Positions 1 to 11,395 of a DNA stretch of 64,000 nt are shown piece by piece. This stretch comes from Bryum argenteum. Lineage: Eukaryota > Streptophyta > Bryopsida > Bryales > Bryaceae. The stretch is from assembly GCA_037043015.1 (NCBI GenBank), contig CM073324.1, positions 25,684,097-25,748,096 of the forward strand. Reading direction: 5' to 3'. Position 1 is the first letter of the stretch. Each line of letters begins with the position of its first letter. The position numbers and the translations under genes are program-made. The notes beneath the pieces are model-generated. The model worked only from the letters and a program-made list of their open reading frames with translations. It was not told the DNA's origin and made no database searches.

Positions 1-2
1 AA

Positions 3-437
3 GATGGCTCGACGGACAAGGACACAAAGGTAGGGGAGAATACACATACCGTGAAAATGGATGAATGCCAGCAGGAGCAAGGACGCACTGAATTCCAGTA
101 CTTCGATGGTGGAGGTGAAGGAGGGCGCTCAGAGCGGCCGGACAAGGGAAAGGATGCATGTGATGTCGTACTGCTCCCCTCTGAGCACCTTCACATTCCA
201 GCGTTATGCTTTAACAGCATGTAATGATTCAAGCAGCAAGCGACTCGCAGATCCATTCCCGGACTGGCTCACCTTGAACGCAAAGACTCCTTCAATACGA
301 AACTCACGGGAATGTGTGATGGTCCCTCAAATGGTGCTACCTCATCTGACAATTTCATGAACTCTTCCATAGTGAGTTATCCAATTCCGAATATGTACCC
401 TCTTAACAGTGGAGAGGAACAAGAATTTTCTAGTTAA
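3..437 (+). pseudogene. 3' end of an unrecognised gene, interrupted by two in-frame stops
   Basis: One reading frame is open from base 3 to 221, is broken by two consecutive stops (TAA TGA, 222-227), and is open again in the same frame to a stop at 435-437. Both halves look like coding sequence: hydrophilic and rich in D, E, G, S and N, as in a low-complexity C-terminus of a regulatory protein. I recognise no domain. A possible splice donor (AAG/GTAGGG) lies near base 29. Either the real C-terminus is at 221 and the rest is 3' UTR, or this is the decayed tail of a longer protein whose body lies left of the window. No plausible intron is short enough to remove just the double stop. Confidence 0.3.
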
Positions 438-991
438 GATGTCAATATTCCTCTTACTTCCTAAGCAAGAAAGCGAAGATAATTATGCCTTCATATAATA
501 GGGTACCATTTCAACCTACGACACTAATGAGATTTAGGGCAAACGAAGACATTGATTGCAGAGTCAGCCCATTTACACGAAGGGCAAAGGTTGATTTTAA
601 GGTGAAGACCGTGTGGGCCTACATGCATTGGATGATGTTCTGAACATTGTATGCAATCTTTAATGCAATGCAGTAGTTGGAATCTCACAACAACGAGACA
701 TAACAGTTCCCACAAGAGCTCGTCAAGCTAGATCACAAGAAGAGTAAAAATGAGAAAGATCACATTGGAGTTTGGATTGCCAGTCGATTTAAGAGTAGAA
801 ACCGGTGCGCATCGCTTCCCGTTCACTTACAAGCAGGGGATAATCAATCAATGAAACGCAAAATTGGATTGCTAGCTCAACCTAAGCATGCTGTCGCAAG
901 CAACTCGTCAGGCTAGGGATGGTTGGCATCGATTCCCGCATGCTCGTCGTCGCCGATCGATCGAACATTGTTGTGATCGACTAATTAGCAT
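438..991. other. Intergenic, no gene seen
   Basis: This stretch lies between the left-edge gene remnant and the 3' end of the LTPG gene. I see no convincing exon on either strand. It should contain the 3' UTR of the minus-strand LTPG gene at its right side. Confidence 0.4.
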
Positions 992-2245
992 TTAACAAAA
1001 ATTCGCCGCTCCATGCAGCCATGCCAGTATTGCAACGCTCCAGACCAACAATGAGGGCGAGCTTACAGGCGAGGCTCCGTTCCTGGATGCTGCTGCTGGA
1101 GCCTCGGCAGTTGGGGTCTCATCACTCGGGGAGAGACCGGGTCCTGCACCCAGAGGTGTCGATGGGAGCGGTGAGCTTACGGGTTGTCCAAGAAGAGCCG
1201 GGCACTGACTCACATCGGTGGTGACCTTGCAGACGTCCGCCAAGCCGAGCGCGCGCGTGGTGTTGATGCCCGTAGTCGCCGGGTCGCCGCTCCCCACCGT
1301 CTGCAGCAACTGGCATAAGCACACGGGCTTGTTGGTCACCACGCTACCGAGTGACGTGCAGCATTCGGCCGACGGCGGCGTGGTGTCGTTCGCCATCACG
1401 TAATTGAAGCAGGATTGAAGCAGCGCGAACTCGTTCGAACAGTCCACATTCTCCCCCGTCGTTGGCCCCGGCGCTGAAACACTGGGCACTGGTACTGGCG
1501 CATGAGCTGGGGCTGGCACTGGTGCGTGCGACGGCACTGGCGCTCCAAGGGGCGCGTCGAGCAACGCAGGGCACTTGGAGGTGTCTGCCGTCACGTGACA
1601 CAGGGATGGCAGCTGCATGGCGAGCGTCACGTTAACGCCGAACTGCGCGCTGTCGTTCGCTTGCGCAAGGAGCTGGCAGATGCAAATGGGCTCCTTCGCT
1701 TCAGTGGTGACAAGCGCCGAGCAGCAATTCTGTGGCGGACCGCCTTTACCATCCCCGCTCACGAAGCCCAAGCACGACGACAGTTCAGTGAACGAGTTCG
1801 TGCAATCGTAGTCCTTCCCTGTGAGTGGCGCAGGCGCTGGGGCGTAATGAGGCTGTGGTGAGAGAGGCAGCGGCACTGGTGCGAGAGGCCGCATGGGCGC
1901 CGGCGCTGGCGCGAGATCAAGCAGAGTCGAGCATTTGCTGTAGTCCACTGCAACTTTGCAGAGCGAAGGGATCTCAGCGGCGCGAGTGGCGTTGCCGGGC
2001 GCCGCTGCTGGGTTCGCGAACGCTTCCTGGAGCTGGCAAAGGCACTCGGGCCGCTGCCTCTGTGTCTGAGAGAACGCGGTGCAGCACTGAGTCGAAGGCG
2101 GAGCTGAGGAATTGCCCTGCACGAAATCAATGCAGGGCATCAGATCGTTGAATGAGACGCTGCAGTCCACCGGCGGAGCAGGGGCCTTCGCGGCAGCAGT
2201 AGCCCCACACAACAGAGCCAGCAATGCCAGCGCCAGTGCCGCCAT
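992..2245 (-). CDS. LTPG: GPI-anchored lipid-transfer protein with three tandem eight-cysteine domains
   Basis: Single-exon gene of 417 residues, starting at the ATG at 2245; an in-frame GTG further upstream is not needed. Residues 1-19 form a hydrophobic signal peptide. Three plant eight-cysteine (8CM) domains follow. Domain 1 has C28, C38, CC54-55, CxC 68-70, C96 and C105. Domain 2 has C148, C158, CC174-175, CxC 188-190, C216 and C225. Domain 3 has C269, C279, CC295-296, CxC 309-311, C339 and C348. The linkers are Ala-Pro rich with AP repeats, which are typical arabinogalactan glycomodules, and several NxS/T sites are present. The tail ends in a hydrophobic stretch (roughly 398-411, SLLVWSVAILAW), as expected of a GPI signal. 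The family binds lipids at the outer plasma membrane and wall and helps deliver cuticle lipids. Most LTPG proteins have one 8CM domain, so three is unusual. The gene is much GC-richer than its surroundings. Confidence 0.88.
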   Translation of the reverse strand: MAALALALLALLCGATAAAKAPAPPVDCSVSFNDLMPCIDFVQGNSSAPPSTQCCTAFSQTQRQRPECLCQLQEAFANPAAAPGNATRAAEIPSLCKVAVDYSKCSTLLDLAPAPAPMRPLAPVPLPLSPQPHYAPAPAPLTGKDYDCTNSFTELSSCLGFVSGDGKGGPPQNCCSALVTTEAKEPICICQLLAQANDSAQFGVNVTLAMQLPSLCHVTADTSKCPALLDAPLGAPVPSHAPVPAPAHAPVPVPSVSAPGPTTGENVDCSNEFALLQSCFNYVMANDTTPPSAECCTSLGSVVTNKPVCLCQLLQTVGSGDPATTGINTTRALGLADVCKVTTDVSQCPALLGQPVSSPLPSTPLGAGPGLSPSDETPTAEAPAAASRNGASPVSSPSLLVWSVAILAWLHGAANFC

Positions 2246-4268
2246 CGCCACCAGCTCCAAACACGTACCCACCTACACTGCAACTTCGATCTCTAGAGCA
2301 GAATATCCCACACTCCGATTACTGCATTCCCGACACAATCGATCACTCTGTAGTTCTAGCGCTTGCAGTTTCGAGAAGGCAGGGGCTGGTATCGAAGTTG
2401 ACTCAGAAGATCTTGTGTGGCGAATGCTAGTAACAGAATGCTTGTTGGTATGATGTTGGGCAGGGCACATTCAACGCTAGCTACCATGGCACCAAGCTCC
2501 ACCAGTATTCTCAACCAGACTGCGTTGGGAGTAATGACGGCGGATACATGGCTTTGATCACATACGGCCTACTATTGAGCCCTGTCCTTGCTGCCTTCAC
2601 AAGTGACTTAATTGTACTGTACGTCCGCCACTTGAAGGATAATGACACTTCTTCATACGGATACCAGTTTCATATTTGAACCTCATCATTCTAATTTCAC
2701 ATTTAAAAAATAGGCAGTTATCTTGCCTGTGCCCCTCAAATGATCAACAAATTCAAACCAGCTCAAAAGGACTGCTTAATTACACTGCTCTCTCCGTTAT
2801 CTTGTTGTGCAAAATTTTACTTTTCTCTTGAGGTAAAAAGGATAAGTACAAGGATAAGTGAAAATCTTCAATCTACGCTGATTCGAGATTTACAGTCTCA
2901 AAGTGGCAGTTTTGATAGATCAGGGAGAATCATGTGCTAGTAAGGGATGCTTTATATGAAGAGTAAAGTTGTTTGCTCTTCTTAGGGCCCATGAAGTGCT
3001 TGATACCTTGTGTAAAGCATTCCTAAATTGGATAAAAGTCACTTAAGTATACAAATTTGATATAAGGCAAGAATATATACCACCAAACAAAGCTCATAAT
3101 CTTGTGTAACTACTCTCATTAGTTATTGTATCCTTAGTTTCCTCCAACAAGATACAACATACAATAAAACAAAACAACATTCCGACTTTCACACATAAAA
3201 CACACAACAGTATCCTCTAAGAAGGGAGGAACCCATCCTTATCAAATTCCAATGAACCATAACATGCCCATATGGGTCTCTTTACATCCATTAACAAGCA
3301 CATTCTTCTCCGTTATAGTTTCAATTTCATCCTATTCAAGTTCATAAAACTCATATCAAGTTACAAAGAGAGAATCGCTCACTTATCTTTTCACTTATCT
3401 TTATACTTATCCTTTCACTTTAAAGATGACTCTTTCGATTATTTATATAGTGAAATTATCTACAACACAACAAAACGCATCTTATGCCTAATACTAGTAC
3501 GTCCCCGGGGGGTTGCCACGCCCATACAAATAGTTTCCAATACTTCCACATGCATAAATACTTGGAAATTCAATATCTAGAGATCTGTTGGCGGAAATTG
3601 CGATCAATTTTTTTTTGTACAACTTCACAAAAGAATCCACTTCCAACAACACCTCATGCGCTCCAATCCAACGGGCACTACCGAGATCATAATGTCATGT
3701 CCAAAACAAAACAAATTACCTGCCTTAAATAATAGATGTGAAAGGCAAAATTTGAGACTTTGCACTTTTTCTTTAAAAAACTTGAATGGGGAGTACAAAC
3801 TCTCGATTCTCTTGTAGAGCCATATTATAACAAATGTGGCCATTCTTGTGACATACATGCCTCGTTTGTTTGTTACTTTTTAGGATTAAAATACAATGAA
3901 ATAATCCATTCATGATTGTCAAGCTAAGAAGCTAGGAAATAAGCTATGACACATGTAGCGGCATCAAGTATATATATAGAAGCAAGTGCTACACTTCATC
4001 AAAATCCCATTTGAAATAAATTAAGTAACTTGATCAGACTCTCACCAGCATCAATAATACTAAGTTACACTGGGCTGTTTGATTATCTCATACATTACCT
4101 AATTACCTTACTGTGAATGCATGTGAATATGAAAGGAGTGGTAGATACTGGTGTAACAGAAGAAACTGGAAAACTAATGAAATAAGCAAAAACAGTTGAG
4201 TGATGAATATCGCATTCATTGCATATGAATGTGAAAGGAGTCACTTGGACATATTCCAAGGTAGTTTG
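2246..4268. other. LTPG upstream region and AT-rich intergenic DNA
   Basis: The first few hundred bases should hold the promoter and 5' UTR of the minus-strand LTPG gene; I see no clear TATA box that I would commit to. The rest is AT-rich with only short chance reading frames. Confidence 0.35.
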
Positions 4269-5217
4269 TGTACAGTCCCCTCCAGATGATTTACGAATTC
4301 AGCATTCAAGGACAATTTTCCTATCAACTTTGAACATTGCTTGTGCACTCAAAAATGATCCGATTTCAAATCCGTAAAGTGCGTTGCAACCACAATGAAG
4401 ACTACTAAATCTTTGACATGATTGCACACATTCGACAATGAAAGGAATATAAACAATTAGAAATACTTCATACACTATCGACAAATAAGTGTTACCATTC
4501 TTTGCTTCAATTTGAATGGTCATTCAAGCTTGCAAATTTGAAATGAGCTTGCAAGTTTGTTCTTTAGATAGTGTAGCTCATTCGTAATGCATGATTTGTA
4601 TCTCTTCCTCTCGTGGTGTGGTGTGGAGCAATTTTTGTAAAGGTATTATATAGTATCTATAGTAGATTGATAAGACATTCCTTAAAATCGGCAAGAATAA
4701 CAAACATATCTGAGCTTAGTAATCAATTCATGATAAATATCACTCAATGTCTCATGCACTACCCTTTACTTTCTAGTGCAACATTGTTGAGGAGTGGGAA
4801 GGGCTTTTACAAGCTTTGACAGAAATTCTTTAAATATCAAGAATATTTAAGACTCCGCTCTAGATTGTAGCATGAAGTAGAAGTGATACAAATCATGCAT
4901 TAGAATGATTTACAATATCTCAAGAACAATCTTGCAAGCTCATTTCAAATTTGCAAGCTTGAATGACCATTCAAATTGAAGCAAAGAATGGTAACACTTA
5001 TTTGTCGATAGTGTATGAAGTATTTCTAATCGTTTATATTCCTTTCATTGTTGAATGTGTGCAATCATGTCAAAGATTTAGTAGTCTTCATTGTGGTTGC
5101 AACACACTTTACGGTTTTGAAATCGGATCATTTTTGAGTGCACAAGCAATGTTCAAAGTTGATAGGAAAATTGTCCTTGAATGCTGAATTCGTAAATCAT
5201 CTGGAGGGGACTGTACA
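4269..5217. repeat. 0.95-kb inverted repeat (333-bp arms, 282-bp spacer)
   Basis: Bases 4269-4602 and 4885-5217 are near-identical reverse complements. The outer ends read TGTACAGTCCCCTCC and its complement, and the inner ends read GATTTGTATC and its complement. Both arms contain the same 74-codon chance frame. No target-site duplication is obvious. A diverged third copy of the arm lies at 21609-21902. This may be a foldback element or two inverted copies of a dispersed repeat. Confidence 0.85.
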
Positions 5218-6942
5218 TCAATGAAGTAGATGAGCGACCTGCAAGTAGCGGCAGTGAGAAGAGCGCTCACAGTTGACACGCGGATCGATCACCGATCACA
5301 TGCGAAGTGAAAGCACAAGGGCAACTTGGCAGGAACAAGAGAGTGCGAAATATCAATGCCAGCAACCGAAGATGCCAAGTGGAAGTGTGGAACCAAGTGA
5401 GGTAAATCGAGCATAGCTAGAGTAGGTGAGGAACTGAGGATGGAAGTTAATGCCCATGGATCTCCGTGTGTAATTAACTACCAGTAGTCCTGTACAGATT
5501 GGGGTGGTGCAGAAATTAAAAATTTACTGTCTGGGCGCGCAGCGGCGTTGACAGGAGACTGTGTGGAACTGTGGATCATTGGCTGGATGGCTGGCTCCCT
5601 CCACAATGGATCCGCAGTTCGGGCCAGCTTAACTTACTTCTTCTTCTCCTCCCCCTGGCCCCTGCCACCCTTCTTCTCTTTTTCAGTGATTCACTCCTGG
5701 GTGAGGTCTGTCACTGGCATGGCTTCACCCTGGCGTGCTGCTTGTTGTCAGTGCTCATTCGGTCAAACCTCTGTACGCGCGGAATCAATTCTTGTGAAAG
5801 GAATATGTTCGTGGGAGAGTGAGTCAAGTGAAATCCTATTTTCTGGACATTTCTTGATTTGGTTCTGAGTTTTTCTGTTTATTTTTTTAAAAAAAATAAA
5901 AAAAATAAGAATTAATAGTCAATGTATTAATCAACTGAGAAATACATCCGTACTAAAGTAGAAATTTTGCCTGAAGAAACAACCACTAGTGCAACTTGCT
6001 TTGGAGATACTTGACAGTTTGGTTTTGAGTTTTCAAAGATGAAGTAGAAAGGGTTATGTAATTTCACTAATTTGGAATGTTTAGCCTTTGTAATACCTTG
6101 AATTTGAAGTGACTCTTCATTTCCTTCGGATTTGGTGGCACATGCAACCATCAAGGTTGCAACATTGACTAATTCCAGTTCCAAACAACGTAGACTTTGG
6201 ATGCACTCGAAGTTGACAAGTTCAGTTTCTATGTAGACTCCTTTGGTCTAGAAACAAAACTTGAGACTTTCACCACTACCTTTGTAATCTTGAAAAAGAC
6301 CACCAAGGTAGGAGGCTTGAATTTCATATCAGCATAGCAAGCTCATTAGGGAGTGGTCAAGAGAGTCAATTTGAAAATGTGCAAATTATATAGGAGGTAC
6401 GACCAATTTGAATCATAATTTTCAGATTTGACATCAATATCTTAGAAATTTTGGAGTGAAAACCATAGGTGTATCTAAAATGTACACTACAAGTATCCAA
6501 ACTTGGAAACTATAACATACCTCATGCTTGATCAACGTAGTTAGTGGATATCCGTGTTGTGTGGATTTTCAACCACCTACCTTACTTCTTATGATGTTGG
6601 GTCTTCTAAGAAAAGATTCTATGTTGTAGAATTTGTCCATTCATTGAGTGGAAGGGCAACGAATCAGAATTGATGAGGATGAGACTATGGGCTTGTTTTT
6701 GGATCTCGGAGGATCCTACCTACCTGTTTGCTGAGGAGATGAAGCCATCATTTAAAAAGTGCCATTAATGGCATGAGTGCACAAGCCAATAACTAAACTT
6801 GCATAACTCAATGAGCACTGGTGCGTTTGTTTGCCAAACATGCTTGATTGCTCAATTTTCAAAAACTCTATCATTGCGGGGGCAAATTATGTCCTATCTT
6901 CCTTACACTAGAACTGGCATGTTCGGGGGATTGTGACCCTAC
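5218..6942. other. Intergenic, no gene seen
   Basis: Bases 5218-5870 are closer to 50% GC and could be an old non-coding transcript or promoter fragment, but no conserved frame is visible. The remainder is AT-rich repeat-like sequence. Confidence 0.35.
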
Positions 6943-7190
6943 TAACACACTTCCGGTTTCGGGCCCGTTCATTTGACAGGAGCTCATGTCCCATAATGCC
7001 CGCTCCACAGAGGGGATTACTGCATAATGCCCTTTACAATTCTCAGCTTACAGGAAAAAACCCGGGCAACACAAGAAAATTTTCCGAATAAATGCTGCTA
7101 AATGTATAAAAGTAAATCCTATGAATTCCGTCAAACCGGATAGCGGAAACCAGAAAGTTCCTGTCAAACCGGAAAGTGGAAAGTGTGTTA
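6943..7190. mobile_element. Possible 248-bp MITE-like element
   Basis: The ends read TAACACACTTCCGGTTT (6943-6959) and, at 7166-7190, its reverse complement with an 8-base insertion. Additional AAACCGGA motifs occur inside the right half. I could not find a clear target-site duplication, so the boundaries are tentative. Confidence 0.35.
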
Positions 7191-7194
7191 CGCC

Positions 7195-7279
7195 GCAGGA
7201 GCCCCCAACGGTTGGGTATTCCGCCCTCCGTGTCGGGTATCTCCCCCTAGCAGAATACCCTCCCGTCGGGGGCTCCTGC
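7195..7279. repeat. GC-rich 27-bp hairpin
   Basis: Bases 7195-7221 and 7253-7279 are inverted repeats (GCAGGAGCCCCC...GGGTATTC) matching at 24 of 27 positions, separated by a 31-nt loop. It directly follows the right end of the possible MITE. The stem is GC-rich in an AT-rich setting and would fold strongly as RNA or cruciform DNA. Confidence 0.8.
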
Positions 7280-7449
7280 TATACATAAATACTTTGCTAA
7301 TCATCTTCACCATATACAAAAGTCACTATTTTCAGAGCTTTTTGGCCAGGATGCAAATTTTGTGAAGATTCAAATTTCTCTCAAGTTTATTCGTATTCTC
7401 TTCTCTCGCACTTCTATAATACTATGAACATATTCTTTTACCCTAAATG

Positions 7450-7745
7450 GTTTGACTTATTGGTGGAAATTAGAACACATTCTCAAAAATAGCGTCATTA
7501 ATGGAATTGAAGGTAAGTTATTCATATCTCAATCGTATAATCTTGTAGTAGACATGTGGGTCAAGTTTTCAGTAATGAGGCCCCATAGATTGCAAGATTG
7601 TAACACATTATTACTCAAAAAAACAACACAAAATCTCAACAATTTCACTTTCACAAGGGATGAAGAAGTTATGGCTCTTTGAAGTTGTTGCAGCCGTCCA
7701 AAATGTTGATTTCCAACATTTGGCCTGGTTAAGGGTCAAACATGA
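7450..7745 (+). repeat. Dispersed repeat family B, short copy
   Basis: Contains blocks shared with 16885-17830: a CATAGATTGCAAGATTGTAAC block and the signature GAAGTTATGGCTCTTTGAAG. The same family recurs at 23795-23870 and, reversed, at 47695-47790. It has no long reading frame and its class is unknown. Confidence 0.7.
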
Positions 7746-8675
7746 CACTAAAGTCCTAAGGGCAACCCAGATTGTGCTTTCAAAATCATTCTACATCCAG
7801 TACCATCATAGAAGATTAGAAGGTTACTTAAATTCTGTTGACGTATGAATAACGTATGTTATGCATCCGTTATGACAATGAGTGAAGAGCTTGTGAGTAG
7901 TTGGTGGAAGAATGAGTGCATCTTCATTCTGCAACTTCAATCTTGTGCGCTTGAATACGAAGCTGTACAGATTTCTATGAGACTCTATGAGTCAAATCTC
8001 TTTCAATAATTGAACTATCGTCGAAATGTAGTAGTACAAAGCCAGCTGCTAATCTGCTACAAAAAGCGTTTCTCAGAGGAGGTTCGGTGATCAAGTGTTC
8101 TGCAAGCATGTCAGTATTGATCTAATTGACTAGTTTCTTCCTCACGTTCTGTCTCACTTGTCGTAAGACAGAGGCATTTGAATCAGACACTCTTTTCAAG
8201 GACACTCTGAGATCTTTGGTACGACTCAAATGGAATCATGTTCGATGATGGATGATAATTGATAAGCTTTCCTTCTCTGGGTACGAGACAAGCTAGAAGG
8301 AATTGTGCAAAGAATTTGCAAACTCTACAATGGCCATAATATACGAAACCACAATTCAAGGCTTGACATATACATCTCAGAATATTGAGTCGAACGTTGT
8401 CAACAAAATCTCCGTTATAATTGAGAATGGCAGAAAATTCCTCAGGGCCTCTCAAGAACCAAGAATGCAGATAACTGAGTGTGACTGGTGACCATTTTTG
8501 AGATGTCTCAAGTACTCTAGTAGACTGTACTAAATCCTATGTCAAGTCTGTAATGTTAGCTTTGCTTGAGTGATTTTACTTCTAGAGTAAATCACATTTA
8601 CAAGCAATTGATGGCAAAATTCTGGCAATTGTGCAACTATTTATTGATGCTTATGCCAAATTACTAGCTCTATTC
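7746..8675. other. Intergenic, 3' flank of XTH
   Basis: No convincing exon. The segment adjacent to 8675 should be the 3' UTR of the minus-strand XTH gene. Confidence 0.4.
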
Positions 8676-11395
8676 CTAGGGTGGGTTAGGGACACCACCA
8701 ATGCCAAGGAAGCTCATTGAGTTTTTAGTGCAATCGAAGGGAATGGTGGGGTTGCGCTCGACGTCTGTGCAATAGTTGTACACCATGTAATTGTCTTCAA
8801 CCCACTTCAACTTTCCCTGTTGTGAATATGATAGAGTTTGGTACTCCTCTTGATCCCACCACTGATTTGCGCTAAGGCTCGCGCACAAGGCCGTCGCATC
8901 CATGGCAACACATGCATCGAGATGGTAATTTTGATAAGTGGCAATGAATGGGGCATGAGTCCAATCAATCTTCACCCGGCCCCCTCGAGTGGCCCATTTG
9001 TCCCCGTTCCAAAGGCTGGAGAATATGTTCATCGGCTGTTGATTCGGATACGCCATCCCCATTCCCTCATTGTTTGTGAAGACTCGAATAGGTATGTCAT
9101 CCACCAAGAATCTGCACCCATAAAATGCAATGAAGCTCAATCCTCAATACAATTATACCTCCGTCAAATTCACATTTGCAACATAATCAATGATTGTAGC
9201 TTACCTACTAGTTTCCTATAATAAGAAGGGAAATCTAAAGAAGGTTTAAATGAGAGTCGTCATTTTTTCAAAAAATATTTTTGCTAAAACTTTTCATTTG
9301 GTTATTAGACATTATATTTGTAATGGTTGTTTTCATCAATATATGCCAAAAGTCCAATGATCTAACAGGTTCCATGTTCACACCAACACTTTCAATGTAC
9401 CTCTTTCGCTTTAGATGTCAATAAGTTTAAGTAAGCATGCTTCAGCTTTTTAACTCGAGGTCTTCTTTTCTTTATTGATTGTTACTAGGAAATAGATGGG
9501 TTTTTCTCCAATATTTTTTTTAATCTCTACATGTACATTTAGTCCCAATTTAGTGAAAATAAACAAAGTATATAAGACTGACAAACAAAATTGGCACTAT
9601 GGCGTAGCAATTTCTTCCAACAACTCTCACTAGTAGGAAATGGTATCAGAATTTGACCATAATTACATGCCACGAACCACTTAGTTTTTCCTACAACCAC
9701 ATATCCTCAAATCAATCAACACAACAACCAACAAATATTTCTTATATTTTTATAAAGTGCAGTAGACCAACCTACACTAGTATCGAATAAAAATAAAAGT
9801 TTGCAGAAATTGACAAGTGGAATAAACAATAAAAGAACACAAAGCTGTAGAAAAAAACAAGCGGTTCTATGTAATTTCAGACACCATTTTCTACAAATTC
9901 CTCACTTTTACAGATGTTTATCTTCCCTCACAAGTCTTTGATACCCTAACATACAAGACAGTAAGGAAATGAGCAACGTACACAATTTGACGATGATTCC
10001 AAAGCACCCCATAAGTGTGATAGTCCGTTGTTGGGTCGAACCACAAGTAGATGCGCTGCTCTCGTTGTCCAGTGCCGTTGGCAAACACATTCGTCTGCAA
10101 AATGTAAGGCTGCCCTGACGAGTTTCCCAGAAACTCAAAGTCCAGTTCGTCGTGAGTTGGACCCTCAGACGATAGCTGTTGCCCATGACAAACCAATTTT
10201 AATCGCACCACAAACATGTAATATCCACAATTTTCGATTGCACAACCATCACTAGAAACTGGTAGCTGCTGAAATGAGTTGTTGGTTATGTGTCATTTAG
10301 GGCATCAAGAACATGCTGTTGAGACCTAATTTGCTGTAAGTGCAAGGCAAAGGTAGACATACTCTCGAATAGTAGTTGACTGGTTTTCTAGATGATTGAA
10401 AGGGAGATGACATTGCTTAATTCATGTGATTTTGTTTGATCCTTGATTGGCAAATGGATACAATGACTTGCATTTGAGTACTAGATGACTTACGTAGTAT
10501 GCAGTGACCGTGCCTGCAGAGTCTCCAGGAACAAGTTTGAGATCCATCTTTATGCTTCCGAACAGAAACATATCATTTGACTTGAATCCTGAACCTGCGC
10601 AGGCCCATATTCTTCAGCATTTACACCAATCGCAATTTTCAGGTGGAGAATATTGAACCCATCATTCACAAACGCTTTCTGTATGGGATGACCAGAACCC
10701 TTGAATGAGGATCAATCACCAAGTTGATTCTGTAACAATCTATTTTTATTTTTAACAATCTATTTTTAACCTCTAAATTTCTTTAAGTGTTTTTGGAGCT
10801 TGAAACCTCAAAACTGCAATTTTCTATTTCTATGCACTCTCGGGAGGACATACTCTAATGAGATTCAGTCATTCTATTGCATTTGAGTTTCTAAGGCATC
10901 CTCATACTTATCATCAAAAGTGGAGCAGATGAAGAAAAGATGATAGGATGGAGAGTAAAATGTGAAAGAAGGAAGTAAACATGATATGCAGCAAGTTAGA
11001 TAACTGAAATGTGAAATAAAACAACATAGTCAATCTCACTAATATCCTCACAAACCTATGTCAAAATGGCGCATATAGGATTGCCAATAAAAGTGGACTT
11101 CAAAGTGAGACTGCATACCAGATTCACTGTCAAGAATGAGCTCGAGCCTCTTGCCATGCTTACTGACGCGCGTATGATTCTTCGCCCAAGTGATGCTGAA
11201 ATCTTTGTTGAAGCCGGCTTTTGCATTGTCACTGGCCTCCTTTTTATGCTTGGTGACCACTGTTATCACGATTGCTACCACGATGATCGACACCACGCAT
11301 GCCAGAATCACTCCGCCTCCTTTGATCTTCTTACTCCACGCCCCGCCGTTCCTCCTCGACTTCGATTCATCCATTACTACCACCGGGTCTGCCAT
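8676..11395 (-). CDS. XTH: Xyloglucan endotransglucosylase/hydrolase with an N-terminal signal anchor
   Basis: Four exons on the minus strand with GT..AG junctions: 11395-11119, 10594-10494, 10175-9982 and 9111-8676, in consistent phase and giving 335 residues. This is a GH16 enzyme that cuts and rejoins xyloglucan in the wall. The catalytic motif [11 protein letters not shown] is at the start of exon 3, followed by a potential N-glycosylation site. Other family marks are the [12 protein letters not shown] and [13 protein letters not shown] segments (exon 2), [12 protein letters not shown], and the XET C-terminal segment with [11 protein letters not shown]. Instead of a cleavable signal peptide, a basic, Ser/Arg-rich head of about 28 residues precedes a 19-residue hydrophobic span (about 29-47). 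This predicts a type II membrane anchor. Exon 1 could be taken to start 18 bases earlier at GTG, but ATG at 11395 is preferred. Confidence 0.9.

Noticed and set aside
1021-2151. Several long plus- and minus-strand frames across the LTPG gene
   Set aside because: Shadows of the GC-rich LTPG coding sequence in other frames.
4299-5187. Pair of identical 74-residue proteins
   Set aside because: They are the same chance frame present in both arms of the inverted repeat; no domain and no third intact copy at 21609.
8838-9221. 127-codon plus-strand frame
   Set aside because: Antisense shadow of XTH exon 4.
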